Notes under the pieces: generated by a model | What the model was told of the DNA's origin: nothing | What the model saw: the letters and a program-made list of their open reading frames with translations, nothing else | The model's database searches: none | Shown here: positions 42,070-50,766 of the stretch, in pieces | Layout: the number at the start of each line of letters is the position of its first letter | Numbering within the stretch: position 1 is the first letter of the stretch | From: Parapusillimonas sp013416435 | GTDB lineage: Bacteria > Pseudomonadota > Gammaproteobacteria > Burkholderiales > Burkholderiaceae_B | Length of the DNA: 64,000 nucleotides | Direction of reading: 5' to 3' | Assembly (NCBI RefSeq): GCF_052180245.1 | Contig: NZ_CP197474.1 | Span: 124,001-188,000 of the forward strand | Made by a program: the position numbers and the translations under genes

Positions 42070-45000
42070 TCAGGGGTCAGACCCCATGCGGGGTCTGACC
42101 CCAGGCTGAGCGCCCCAGCCCAGTTCTTCATGCAGCCACTTGGCATAGCCGTCCAGGTCCACCGTGCCGACTTCGGGGCTTTCGCGGCTGCGCCAATCAT
42201 CATGCCGGGCGATCAGGGTTTCCGCGCTTGCGCGCAAGCGCCGTCCGAGACGAAAGTGGTCGTCCTGATACTCATGAGTCTTGCTGCCATCGGCGGCGAG
42301 TACGCTGCGGTCGCCGTCCTGGACGCTGCGCAGGACGGGGCTGCGTTCGTCATGCAGGATAGGCGAGCTGATTTCCCGGTCGCCTGGATCGGACAGGCGG
42401 AAATCGGCTGTTGCCGCACGCGCCTGCCATAGCATCCAGTTCAGGGCGACGTCGGACAGGTCGCCGTGCCGCAAGGGCTGGCCGCCGTCATCGTAAAGCG
42501 TGCCGCCGCCGATGTCGGAGTGTGCGCCGATGAAAGGCGCTTCGACCGTGTTGGCGCCGGCGGAGTCCGCCACGCTGCTGACGGGAAAAAGCCAGCGGCG
42601 CTCGTTCAGGGCGACCGCGTGGGCCACCCAGTCCCATGCCGAGGCGATGGTCAGGTCGTACTGGCTGTTGTGGCTGCCCGCCAGGCCGAATTGCGCTACC
42701 GTGTCGAACAGGCCCATGAACCGCAAATCGACGCAGGTGCGTATGGAGCCGCGTACCGGATCATCGTAGCTGAAAAGCCGGCCGTGCATCCGCTCGGCGA
42801 TCAGGTTGCCGAAGTGGCGGGCCAGGGCGGCTCCGCGCGAAAAACCGATGATGTCTATAGGTACGTGCTCGCGTCCGCCCGAGGCGCTGCTCAAGCCGTT
42901 CAGCAAGGATTGCCACTGGTTCTCGATGATGCGCGACGCCCGCCAGGCGGTGACCGCGTCCCAGTCCAGGTACAGCGAATTTCCGGGCCCGGCGTGATAG
43001 TGTGCCGCGCCGTCGCCATAGGCCTGGCTCAGTTTCCAGACATTGCTGTGCGTATCGGCGCTGTTGCGTGTGCCGTCGAAGGCGAAGAGCAACAGGCCCA
43101 TGGGGTCGGCGTAGCGGCGCGGCTGTTGCCCGGCATAGCCCAGGGCCTGGTGGCCGGGCAGGGGGCCGAGAGGGTCGGGCTCAAGATAATGGCCCAGGCC
43201 GGGAAGATAAGTACGCAGGAGATTGTCGTGCCACCCGGTTTCGTCGTCGTGCGCCTGGCCCGGCAACCGCAAGTCCAGCCTCAGGTCGCCGCGGATGTCC
43301 TGTGCCTGGCCACCGGGGCCATAGCGCGCGGACCAGCGGATGGCTTGCCGGGCGTCGGTGACGAGCGCCGGCGCACCGGCGGTGTCGGCGTGTACCGCAT
43401 ACAAGGTTGCCGTGCCGTTGCCTGGGCCGGGATAGTCGATGAAGCCGACGGGGACATGATGCGCATACAGATAGCGCCTGCTGACTCGCATCCGCGCCGG
43501 CCCGGATACCGGTTGCACCGGGCCGGCGGCGTGCCTTGTTTCCGCGACCAGCCGGTTGTCCAGATAGAAGTAATCGACATTGGCGGCGTCGCTGCGTTTG
43601 GCGATCCGGTAGCCGAAGGCATTATGCAGATAGTCGGCGACGGGGCGCCCGTCCAGGCTCACCCGTGCCAGGCGCCGGTTCGCCCCATAGGCCAGTTCGT
43701 GCTTGCCCACCGCCTTCGGCAGGCCCGTGGCGTCGCGCCGGATGTCGGGACGCATCGACGCCCGAGCGCTGCGCATGAGCGCCAAAGAACCGTCCCCATT
43801 CCAGGCAAACCATGTGGAGTCGCCCGATGCGTCCTGAAACATGGTCAGCCGGTTGTGGGCATCGTAGGCATGATGCTGCGTGAGGGCCGCGGCATGGCCG
43901 GGCAGATGATGGGTTTCGCTGCTCAGCAACCCGCGGCCGTCATAAGCCAGGTCGGCCACCCACATCAGGGAGGAGTCGCTGGACAGCACCAACTGCCTGG
44001 CCTGCCCATCCCGCCCGGCGGCGACATGCAGATGCAGGCCATTGCCGTAGCGATAGCCCGCCAGCCCCGGCACGCTATCGATGACGGTCTGCGGCCGGCC
44101 CGATTCCGGATGCCAGGCGATGGCAAGCAGACGCTTGCCGGCACCCCACCGATAGCGGATGGATCCGCCCTCGGGCAGATGGTGCGCGATCAGACGGTCC
44201 TGTTCGTCATAGTCGAAGGACTCATCGTAATTCAGCATGGGGCCCGGCACGGCGGACACCCGTCGCACGGAACGGCGGCGCAGCCGCTTGCGATCGTCGT
44301 AGTCGCGCCATTCGGTTTCCTGAGGATGCTGGATGCGTATCGGCACGGTGCCTTTCCAGGCCAGCGTCGTGATATCGCTGAGCATGCCGGAAATGTTGGT
44401 GATGCGCACTGGCCGCCCCTGTCGATCATAGTCATAGCTTGTGCTGTCGCCGTTGGCAAAGACGCGACGCTGCGGCAGCCCGCGCGCGGTGTAGAGCAGC
44501 GTTTCGTATCCGGTCAGCTCGGACGACCACGCATGCCGCCGTTCGCCGGCATGGTAGTGCAGGGCCAGGCCCGGCCAGCCGGACGCCTGAGGCATGATGC
44601 TCTGCAGCCGGCCGTCCGCATGGCGGATCAGCTCGGTCTCGTTGAGCCGCTTCAGGCGGCCATGATCGTCGTATTCGGCGCGCTGGCCCGTTGGCGGACA
44701 GCCCGTGCAGCCGGGTCCATCCGACGCCAGCAGCACGTGGCGCCCACCGCGCATTCCGATGCGAAACGACGTGCTTTGCGCAGCATCGCCATGCACCACA
44801 GTCAGGCCGTCCGTCGAGGCGGATACGGGTTGCCGGTACTCGATGGTGAGGCGCGAACGGGGGTGGGCGGGGTCGCCGGCGATGGATTGAATCGCGCGGC
44901 CCTGGCCATCGTAGGCCCAGGTGTTCACGCGCTCTGCCTGCCCGCCTGTCGCATCGGTGATCTCTATGCCCGTCAACGCGTGGGTGTTTCCGGACTGAAG

Positions 45001-45852
45001 CGCAGTTTCATACAGATAGCGGCGCTGCATGCCGTCGGGGCGGATGACGGCGGACAGGCGCGGCTCGGCATGGTCGCCGCTTTGCTCATACCGATACTGA
45101 AATCGCCCGTGGCGGGTATCGACGTGATCCAGGTACGCGGTACCCGAGTCGACGCGATAGCGGAAGATAAGCGCCGACCCGTCGGATGCGCTGATCCGTT
45201 CGATCGTTCCGGCGAGCGGGCCCGCGTCGGCATGACGGTGTATGGTGGTGTGGGGGGCGGGGTCAGACCCCGTACGGGGTCTGACCCCTGGGCGATAGGG
45301 TCTGACCCCTCGGGCGGCCCCTCGGATGCGGCTCAGATCCCCCTGCTGATCGAACCACAGCATGCGTCCGTCGGGCCAGCGCCAGACCCAGCCGTCCCGT
45401 TCACGCTGGAGCGATCCGTGCGCATTCGCCATCGGCATTCCTGCAATGCCTTGGAACTCGATATGGCTGCCATCGGCCTGAACGATGCGCCAGTTCGGGC
45501 CGGCGCGGCGCAGGCGGGTGTCGTAGGACAGCGTCCAGCCGCGCCCGAGGATGCCGCGTTGCGGCGCCATCGCGTTGTAGTGGCGGCTGAGTTCGAGGTC
45601 CGGGGCCGGCGGGGCTGCGGGAAGGTCGATTTCATGCTGGTATTTGTTGCCCGTGCCAAGATGTATGGGATTGCCGGCGCCCAGCCCGAGAGCGGGTTCG
45701 GTTGCGCCCGCCGTCGCGATGCCGCCCAGCACGCATGGGTCGCCCAGTGCAGGAGGACTGCAGACGCCCTGGCCATGCGCAGCCGCGCACAGCATGCTTA
45801 GCGATAACAGGATGATGCGGAACAGTCTGGCGGTGAACGGCGATTGCGGCAT
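42070..45852 (-). CDS. Secreted Rhs protein with C-terminal Tle1-like (DUF2235) phospholipase toxin
   Basis: 1260 residues from MPQSPFTARLF, chosen because GGAG stands just before this ATG; a GTG seven codons upstream is in frame. A Sec-type signal (to about AAAHG) and a DUF6531-like start (GNPIHLGTGNKYQHEIDLPA) precede YD-repeats (YDYDRQGRPVRI, YDEQDRLIAHH, YDGRGLLSSE, YDAHNRLTMF). The Rhs core ends at YADPMGL, with DPMGL at 916-920. The variable tip is a hydrolase: LLFAFDGTRNS, Ser1005 in IIGFSRGAALA, Asp1050 in GLFDTVAQ, His1111 in FIGAHSDIGGG, the Tle1 catalytic set. Repeat DNA is inserted in frame at about 182-198 and forms the last ten residues (GVRPRMGSDP). No VgrG/PAAR domain is seen. 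Confidence 0.85.
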   Translation of the reverse strand: MPQSPFTARLFRIILLSLSMLCAAAHGQGVCSPPALGDPCVLGGIATAGATEPALGLGAGNPIHLGTGNKYQHEIDLPAAPPAPDLELSRHYNAMAPQRGILGRGWTLSYDTRLRRAGPNWRIVQADGSHIEFQGIAGMPMANAHGSLQRERDGWVWRWPDGRMLWFDQQGDLSRIRGAARGVRPYRPGVRPRTGSDPAPHTTIHRHADAGPLAGTIERISASDGSALIFRYRVDSGTAYLDHVDTRHGRFQYRYEQSGDHAEPRLSAVIRPDGMQRRYLYETALQSGNTHALTGIEITDATGGQAERVNTWAYDGQGRAIQSIAGDPAHPRSRLTIEYRQPVSASTDGLTVVHGDAAQSTSFRIGMRGGRHVLLASDGPGCTGCPPTGQRAEYDDHGRLKRLNETELIRHADGRLQSIMPQASGWPGLALHYHAGERRHAWSSELTGYETLLYTARGLPQRRVFANGDSTSYDYDRQGRPVRITNISGMLSDITTLAWKGTVPIRIQHPQETEWRDYDDRKRLRRRSVRRVSAVPGPMLNYDESFDYDEQDRLIAHHLPEGGSIRYRWGAGKRLLAIAWHPESGRPQTVIDSVPGLAGYRYGNGLHLHVAAGRDGQARQLVLSSDSSLMWVADLAYDGRGLLSSETHHLPGHAAALTQHHAYDAHNRLTMFQDASGDSTWFAWNGDGSLALMRSARASMRPDIRRDATGLPKAVGKHELAYGANRRLARVSLDGRPVADYLHNAFGYRIAKRSDAANVDYFYLDNRLVAETRHAAGPVQPVSGPARMRVSRRYLYAHHVPVGFIDYPGPGNGTATLYAVHADTAGAPALVTDARQAIRWSARYGPGGQAQDIRGDLRLDLRLPGQAHDDETGWHDNLLRTYLPGLGHYLEPDPLGPLPGHQALGYAGQQPRRYADPMGLLLFAFDGTRNSADTHSNVWKLSQAYGDGAAHYHAGPGNSLYLDWDAVTAWRASRIIENQWQSLLNGLSSASGGREHVPIDIIGFSRGAALARHFGNLIAERMHGRLFSYDDPVRGSIRTCVDLRFMGLFDTVAQFGLAGSHNSQYDLTIASAWDWVAHAVALNERRWLFPVSSVADSAGANTVEAPFIGAHSDIGGGTLYDDGGQPLRHGDLSDVALNWMLWQARAATADFRLSDPGDREISSPILHDERSPVLRSVQDGDRSVLAADGSKTHEYQDDHFRLGRRLRASAETLIARHDDWRSRESPEVGTVDLDGYAKWLHEELGWGAQPGVRPRMGSDP
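42073..42102. repeat. 30-bp palindromic repeat at the 3' end of the Rhs gene, centre ATGC
   Basis: Perfect arms, centre ATGC. Encodes the final GVRPRMGSDP of the Rhs protein; the stop codon follows at once, in a partial copy (AGGGGTCA) beside it. Confidence 0.95.
45259..45288. repeat. 30-bp palindromic repeat in frame inside the Rhs gene, centre GTAC
   Basis: Perfect copy inside coding sequence, read as GVRPRTGSDP between the end of one YD-type segment and the next. Confidence 0.95.
45298..45308. repeat. Half copy inside the Rhs gene
   Basis: GGGTCTGACCC, one arm, read as part of RGVRPYRP next to the full in-frame copy. Confidence 0.75.
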
Positions 45853-45945
45853 GGCGGCTCCGGATGAAGGCACGCCATATCTTCCCGCTTGGCAGGCTTT
45901 TGAAGATAGAGTAGTGTATGGTTGTGTCTATTGAGGGAAACCGAA

Positions 45946-46290
45946 ATGCTAGTCGTCTTTCACTCTAAAGCAGCTGCCGAAGTGCTCATGTTTTCAAAGC
46001 ACGCCTTGCCCATCCTCAAGGCAGCGGGCAAGCCTTATACCGATACCTTGCCCGAGCGCGGCGTCATTACGCGCGACCAGCTGGACGATGCCATCAAGGG
46101 CATCGAACATGCCATGGCGCTCGATACCGAAACCGAATACACCGACAACGACGACGATAACGATTCCAGGACCCACCCCATTTCGCAGTCGGTCAGCTTC
46201 CGCCGCCGCGCCTTCCCCCTGTTGGCCATGCTGCGCCTGTCGCGCGACCACGATGCCGACGTCATCTGGGAACCGGCGCCCAAATGGTAA
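45946..46290 (+). CDS. DUF1840 domain-containing protein
   Basis: 114 residues starting MLVVFHSKAAAEVLMFSKHA. The layout KHALPILKAAGK, RGVITRDQLDDAIKGIEHAM and a final FPLLAMLRLSRDHDADVIWE is that of the small DUF1840 proteins common in betaproteobacteria. An acidic patch (TDNDDDND) lies near residue 67. Function unknown. It is divergent from the Rhs gene (93 bp between starts), which makes an immunity role conceivable, but DUF1840 genes occur widely without Rhs partners, so that is unlikely. Confidence 0.78.
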   Translation: MLVVFHSKAAAEVLMFSKHALPILKAAGKPYTDTLPERGVITRDQLDDAIKGIEHAMALDTETEYTDNDDDNDSRTHPISQSVSFRRRAFPLLAMLRLSRDHDADVIWEPAPKW

Positions 46291-46301
46291 CGGGGGCATC
46301 C

Positions 46302-46619
46302 ATGCGCGGCACGGTAAGAATCGTTTTCAGCCCTCGTCAGGAAATCGAGCTGGACGTCGACGTCCAGCCGGCCCCTGAATCAATCCGGGCGGCGCGCGAT
46401 TGGTTCGATCAGGAATGGGAGCGCCTGGGATGCGAGCCATTGCGGCCCAGCGGCAAGGTATTGCTGCTGGACAAGATCCTGGGGGTGGCCGATGCCCAGG
46501 GCTATTCCGGATTCACCCAAGACCAGCAAGCCGTGGACGCCTTCGCGCGGCAGGCCGTGCTGGCGCTGGAACGCCCGCGCATCACGGTTGATGTGCCGGG
46601 CCTGGTGGTGGGCTATTAG
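46302..46619 (+). CDS. Small hypothetical protein
   Basis: About 105 residues (MRGTVRIVFSPRQEIELDVD…); an ATG at 46284 overlapping the DUF1840 stop would add six residues, but GGGGGC stands before the ATG used here. No family is recognised. The protein is predicted soluble and mixed alpha/beta, with an acidic N-terminal half and VLLLDKILGVADAQGYSGFT in the centre. Its 3' end (GGGCTATTAGT at 46610) is duplicated at 46683. It is coupled to the DUF1840 gene and precedes two repeat copies. Confidence 0.6.
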   Translation: MRGTVRIVFSPRQEIELDVDVQPAPESIRAARDWFDQEWERLGCEPLRPSGKVLLLDKILGVADAQGYSGFTQDQQAVDAFARQAVLALERPRITVDVPGLVVGY

Positions 46620-46640
46620 TCGCTGGAGTCAGTCGCCGCT

Positions 46641-46670
46641 GGGGTCAGACCCCGTACGGGGTCTGACCCC
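46641..46670. repeat. 30-bp palindromic repeat, centre GTAC
   Basis: Perfect copy in the convergent gap before the ABC-transporter operon; a degenerate half (GGAGTCAG) lies at 46625-46632. Confidence 0.95.
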
Positions 46671-46698
46671 TTCTATTGCGGCGGGCTATTAGTGTGCG

Positions 46699-46728
46699 GG
46701 GGTCAGGCCCCATACGGGGTCTGACCCT
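46699..46728. repeat. 30-bp palindromic repeat, centre ATAC, degenerate
   Basis: Left arm GGGGTCAGGCCCC, right arm GGGGTCTGACCCT. It ends six bases before the stop of the ugpE-like gene. Confidence 0.88.
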
Positions 46729-46734
46729 TCAACC

Positions 46735-47535
46735 CTAGCGGATCCCCGCCCGCATGAACGACTGCACGAACTGTCGCTGGAACAGCAAAAAACCGACCAG
46801 CAGCGGCGCGGCGCTCAGCAGCGTGGCGGCGGTGATGATCGACCAGTCTATGCCCTGGTCCGTCGACGCGAACACCTGCAGGCCCACCGTCAGCGGGCGC
46901 GTCTCGACCGAGTTCGTGATGATCAACGGCCACAGGAAGTTGTTCCAGTGGTGGCTGACCGAAACCAGCCCGTAGGCGACATAAACCGGCTTGGCCAGCG
47001 GCACGTAGATTTTCAGCAGGATCTGCCAGCGGTTGGCGCCTTCCACCCGCGCCGCTTCTTCCAGTTCGCGCGGCACGGTCTTGAACGTCTGCCGCAGCAG
47101 GAAGATACCGAAAGCCGATGCGAAATACGGCAGCCCTACCGCGAAGATGGTGTCGCGCACCCCCAGCCAGGACATCAGCCGGTAGTTCTCGACGATCAGC
47201 ACGTCGGGCATGATCATCAGTTGCAGCAGCACCAGCATGAACATGAAGTCGCGGCCTGGGAACTCGAAGCGGGCGAAGGCATAGGCCGCCAGCGTCGACA
47301 GTACCAGCTGGGCGGCCAGAACCATGGTGACCAGGATGAACGTGTTCAAAAAATACCGCGCAAACGGAGCAGCGTTCCAAGCCGCCTTGAAATTGCCCAG
47401 CGTCAGCGGCGCGGTCAGATCGAATTGCGTGGCATAGGCCGAAGGGTGGAAGGCCGCCCACACGGTGTATGCCAGCGGCAGGAACCATAGCAGGCCCAGC
47501 AGCCACGCACCCAGGGTATCGAGTTTATGGGTCAT
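46735..47535 (-). CDS. ugpE: ABC transporter permease, UgpE type
   Basis: 266 residues from MTHKLDTLGAWLLGLLWFLP; the longer upstream frame overlaps the previous permease gene and is rejected, since this ATG overlaps that stop by four bases. Six membrane helices and the EAA loop ELEEAARVEGANRWQILLKI (Glu-x-Ala-Ala…Gly) mark a carbohydrate-type (CUT1) permease. With the UgpA-like subunit it forms the channel for glycerol-3-phosphate or glycerophosphodiesters; the UgpE-specific assignment rests on operon context. Confidence 0.88.
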   Translation of the reverse strand: MTHKLDTLGAWLLGLLWFLPLAYTVWAAFHPSAYATQFDLTAPLTLGNFKAAWNAAPFARYFLNTFILVTMVLAAQLVLSTLAAYAFARFEFPGRDFMFMLVLLQLMIMPDVLIVENYRLMSWLGVRDTIFAVGLPYFASAFGIFLLRQTFKTVPRELEEAARVEGANRWQILLKIYVPLAKPVYVAYGLVSVSHHWNNFLWPLIITNSVETRPLTVGLQVFASTDQGIDWSIITAATLLSAAPLLVGFLLFQRQFVQSFMRAGIR

Positions 47536-48407
47536 TGGTAGTGCGTCCGCCGGTCCAGCCAGCGGAACTTGATCAGGGCGGTGAGCGACAGGATCAGCAG
47601 CAGCACCACCGATAGCGTGGCGGCATAGGCTGTATCCCAATAACTGAATCCCACTTCATAGATATAGAACAGCAGCAGGGTGCTGGCATTGTCCGGCCCG
47701 CCTTTGGTCATGACCAGGACGTGGTCCACCAGCCGGAAGGCGTTGATCAGCGCGTTGATGAGCACGAACAGCGTCGTGGGCATCAACAGGGGCAGGAGCA
47801 CCCGCCAGAAGTACTGCCAGCGCGAGGCGCCCTCCAGCAGGGCCGCTTCGCGCAGGGAAGGCGAAATCTGCTGCAGCGCGGCCAGGTAGAAAATCATGAA
47901 GAAACCGGATTCCTTCCAGATGGTCACGATCATCAGCGCCGGCAGGGCCGTCGACCGATTGCCCAGCCAATTCATGCCCGGCAGGTTGAACACGCCGGCG
48001 ATCTGGTCCACCAGGCCGTATTGCGGGGTGTAGAAGAACAGCCAGATGTTCGCCACGGCGACCATGGGCAGGACCGTGGGCGTGAAATACGCCAGCCGCA
48101 GGAAACCGCGGCCGGCGATTTGCCGGTTCACCCACAGCGCCATGACCAGCGCGATCGCCACCGACACGGGAATGGTGATCAGGGCGTAGGCCAGGTTGTT
48201 CCAGAGCGCCTGCCAGAACACCGGGTCGTCGGCCATGGCGGCGTAGTTGTCCACGCCGACGAACACGGCGGGCCGGTTGGCCTTGGGCGTGGACTGGAAG
48301 CTGTTCCATAAAGTGGCCAGCGCCGGATAGTGGGTGAAGGCGGCGAGCAGGACTATGGCCGGCAGCAGAAGCAGCCAGCCATAGACTGCGTTGAGCGAAG
48401 ACCTCAT
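47532..48407 (-). CDS. ugpA: ABC transporter permease, UgpA type
   Basis: 291 residues, six membrane segments beginning YGWLLLLPAIVLLAAFTHYP, the usual start of UgpA/MalF-like subunits. The EAA motif is SLREAALLEGASRWQYFWRV near 202-221, followed by LLPLLMPTTLFVLINALINA. It pairs with the UgpE-like subunit encoded four bases in overlap downstream and takes substrate from the binding protein encoded two bases upstream. Confidence 0.9.
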   Translation of the reverse strand: MRSSLNAVYGWLLLLPAIVLLAAFTHYPALATLWNSFQSTPKANRPAVFVGVDNYAAMADDPVFWQALWNNLAYALITIPVSVAIALVMALWVNRQIAGRGFLRLAYFTPTVLPMVAVANIWLFFYTPQYGLVDQIAGVFNLPGMNWLGNRSTALPALMIVTIWKESGFFMIFYLAALQQISPSLREAALLEGASRWQYFWRVLLPLLMPTTLFVLINALINAFRLVDHVLVMTKGGPDNASTLLLFYIYEVGFSYWDTAYAATLSVVLLLILSLTALIKFRWLDRRTHYQ

Positions 48408-48409
48408 GC

Positions 48410-49705
48410 TTACTTGTAAGGCCTGAGGATGCGGTCCGCGTCGCGTTGGGCGTCCTTCATGGCCTGCTCGGGCGTCTTGGCATTGGTCAGCACCGCTTGC
48501 AGGTTGTCGTTCAGGAGCTTGGTGACGCGCTGGTTGTCATGGGTGGAAAATTCGGCCACGCTGACTTCCAGCTGATCGCGGGCGACCAGAGCCTGGGGGA
48601 CTTCCTTCACATAGCTTTTCATGGCTTCGGTTTCCCAGGCGGCGGGGCTGACGGCCACATAGCCTGTGGCGATGCTCCATGCGGCGGCATTCTCGGGGCT
48701 GGTCATCCACTTGACGAACTTCAGCGCGGCTTTCTGCTGCTCGGGCGTCGCCGATTTGAACAGGTAGAAGTTGCCGCCGCCGGTGGGGCTGCCGCCCTGC
48801 TTGGCCTTGGGCATGGGTGCCACGCCGAACTCGAAGTTGGCGTTCTTGCGGACGTTGGTCAGGTTGCCGGTGGTCGTCCACATCATGGCGGTCTTGCCGA
48901 CCAGGAAATCCTTGGGTGTGGTGCCCCAGTCTATGGTGCCTGTCGGCATGATCTTGTGCTTGTAGGCCAGGTCGTGCCAGAACTGCACCGCTTCGATGAC
49001 GGCCGGCTTGTCCAGGTAGACTTCATTGCCCGCTTCGTTCATGAGCAGGGCGTCGTTCGGCGTGGTGAGGGCCTGGAAGAGCCAGTAGGCGAAGGCGCCG
49101 CCCGAGGGGATTTCGAGGCCCCACTGGCTGACCTGGCCGGAGGCGTCGGTCTTGGTCAGCTTCTTGCCGTATTCCACGAGCTGGTCCCAAGTGCCGGGAG
49201 GCGTATTCGGATCGAGCCCGGCCTGCTTGAACAAATCCTTGTTGTAGTACATGACGATGGTCGAGCGCTGGAAGGGAATCCCCCAGGTCTTGCCGCCGGT
49301 CTGGCTGTTCGCCATGAAGCCTTTGTAGAAGCCCGTTGCCCATTTCTTGTCTTCGTCCGAGGTGATCAGCGAGTCGAAAGGCACGATGGCGCCCTCGTCG
49401 ATCAGCGTGAACATGTCGGTGGAAAGCAGGACCGCGAGTTGCGGCGCATTGCCGCCTTTGTGGGCGGTCAGTGCCTTGGCGACCGAATCCTGATAGGAGC
49501 CGGCATAGATCGACTTGATCTTGATGTCTGGATTGTTTTTTTCGAAGTCGCTGACCATGCCGTCGACGATCTTGGTGATCGGCCCGCCCACTGCCACGGG
49601 GTAGTAGAACTCGAGCTCCACCTGCTGAGCCTGCGTCCAAGCGGGCGCGGCGCAGAAGGCGCCGGCAAGAGTGAATGCCAGGGTTTTCAGAAAATTTCGT
49701 CGCAT
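48410..49705 (-). CDS. ugpB: Extracellular solute-binding protein, UgpB type
   Basis: 431 residues from MRRNFLKTLAFTLAGAFCAA (cleavage near TQA-QQVELEFYY). The cluster B/CUT1 binding-protein pattern is seen: FEKNNPDIKIKSIYAGSYQD near 55, GIPFQRSTIVMYYNKDLFKQ near 140, and a C-terminal NDNLQAVLTNAKTPEQAMKD followed by AQRDADRILRPYK. The Y-Y-P-V segment and the co-encoded GpdQ-like phosphodiesterase favour glycerol-3-phosphate or glycerophosphodiester binding over sugars. It follows ugpC by 11 bp. Confidence 0.88.
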   Translation of the reverse strand: MRRNFLKTLAFTLAGAFCAAPAWTQAQQVELEFYYPVAVGGPITKIVDGMVSDFEKNNPDIKIKSIYAGSYQDSVAKALTAHKGGNAPQLAVLLSTDMFTLIDEGAIVPFDSLITSDEDKKWATGFYKGFMANSQTGGKTWGIPFQRSTIVMYYNKDLFKQAGLDPNTPPGTWDQLVEYGKKLTKTDASGQVSQWGLEIPSGGAFAYWLFQALTTPNDALLMNEAGNEVYLDKPAVIEAVQFWHDLAYKHKIMPTGTIDWGTTPKDFLVGKTAMMWTTTGNLTNVRKNANFEFGVAPMPKAKQGGSPTGGGNFYLFKSATPEQQKAALKFVKWMTSPENAAAWSIATGYVAVSPAAWETEAMKSYVKEVPQALVARDQLEVSVAEFSTHDNQRVTKLLNDNLQAVLTNAKTPEQAMKDAQRDADRILRPYK

Positions 49706-49716
49706 GATGGTTCCTG

Positions 49717-50760
49717 TCAAGTAAGGGCGTTGCCCGTTGCGTCAAAGAAATGTTGCCGGTCGGCGCTCCATTGGAGCTGCACGGTTGCGCCGGTGGCGGC
49801 ATGCATGTGCCCGGCCTCGCGCACCGCAATGCCTGTGTTGCCGCCCAGCGCGCAGACCACGATCGAGTCGGCGCCGAAGTACTCGACGCTTTCCACCGTG
49901 GCGGGCAGGCCGTGTTCGCTGGTCAGGCTCAAATGCTCGGGCCTTATGCCCAGGGTCTGGGCGTCGGCGTGTTCCGCGGCGTCGGGATAGCCGTGCCGGG
50001 CAAGCAATTGGCGGGTCTGTGGATTCAACTTGATGAGGTTCATGGGCGGCGTGCCGATGAAGCGCGCCGAGAACTCGGAACTGGGCCGACCATACAGCCG
50101 GTCGGGCGTGTCGTTCTGGACGACGTTGCCGCCGCTCAACAACACGACGCGATCCGCCATGCTCATGGCCTCGGTCTGGTCGTGGGTCACGTACACCATG
50201 GTGATGCCCAGCTTCTGCTGCAGGGCGCGGATCTCGCGCCGCATTTCATGCCGCAGTTGCGCATCCAGGTTCGACAGGGGTTCGTCCATCAGGCAGATGG
50301 GGGCTTCGGAGATCACCGCCCTGCCCAGCGCGACGCGTTGCTGCTGGCCGCCGGAAAGCTGCGAGGGCTTGCGGTCCAGCAGATGCTCGAGCCCGAGCAG
50401 GCCGGCGACCTTCGCCAGGCGTGGCTCGAACTGGGCTTTGGGTTCCTTGCGGACCCTCAGGCCGAAGAGGATGTTTTCCCGGACCGACAAATGCGGAAAC
50501 AGCGCATAGGACTGGAACACCATGGAGATCTGCCGCTGCGAGGGAGGCAGGTTGGTGACGTCGCGGTCGCCGATGCGTATGCGGCCCGAACTGGGCGTAT
50601 CCAGGCCGGCGATCATCCGGAGCGTGGTCGATTTCCCGCAGCCCGACGGACCCAGGAGCACCGTCAGCGTGCCCGCTTCGATCCGCAGGTTGATGTCGTT
50701 CACGGCCGGGGGCGCGCTTCCGTACTGTTTGGTGATGTTGTCCAGGATGATGGTGGTCAT
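49717..50760 (-). CDS. ugpC: ABC transporter ATP-binding protein, UgpC type
   Basis: 347 residues. Walker A is LLGPSGCGKSTTLRMIAGLD (Lys near 42), the signature QLSGGQQQRVALGRAV lies near 135, and Walker B ICLMDEPLSNLDAQLR near 155. A switch His follows in VYVTHDQTEAMSMADRV. The C-terminal TOBE-type domain (from about 240, with LGIRPEHLSL) is that of MalK/UgpC-like CUT1 ATPases. It powers the permease pair encoded downstream. It begins seven bases after the phosphodiesterase gene. Confidence 0.92.
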   Translation of the reverse strand: MTTIILDNITKQYGSAPPAVNDINLRIEAGTLTVLLGPSGCGKSTTLRMIAGLDTPSSGRIRIGDRDVTNLPPSQRQISMVFQSYALFPHLSVRENILFGLRVRKEPKAQFEPRLAKVAGLLGLEHLLDRKPSQLSGGQQQRVALGRAVISEAPICLMDEPLSNLDAQLRHEMRREIRALQQKLGITMVYVTHDQTEAMSMADRVVLLSGGNVVQNDTPDRLYGRPSSEFSARFIGTPPMNLIKLNPQTRQLLARHGYPDAAEHADAQTLGIRPEHLSLTSEHGLPATVESVEYFGADSIVVCALGGNTGIAVREAGHMHAATGATVQLQWSADRQHFFDATGNALT

Positions 50761-50766
50761 GGCGTT

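Noticed and set aside
41943..42203. An 87-residue N-terminal extension of argS
   Set aside because: The extension runs through a repeat copy and into the Rhs 3' end, whereas the ATG at 41942 begins the normal ArgS N-terminus.
42466..45801. An 1111-codon open frame on the plus strand opposite the Rhs gene
   Set aside because: It is the antisense shadow of a GC-rich gene; the protein has no recognisable domain, while the minus strand gives a complete Rhs–Tle1 protein. The same applies to the long plus-strand frames opposite topB (11582-14305), the acyl-CoA synthetase (4080-6263) and argS (39531-41906).
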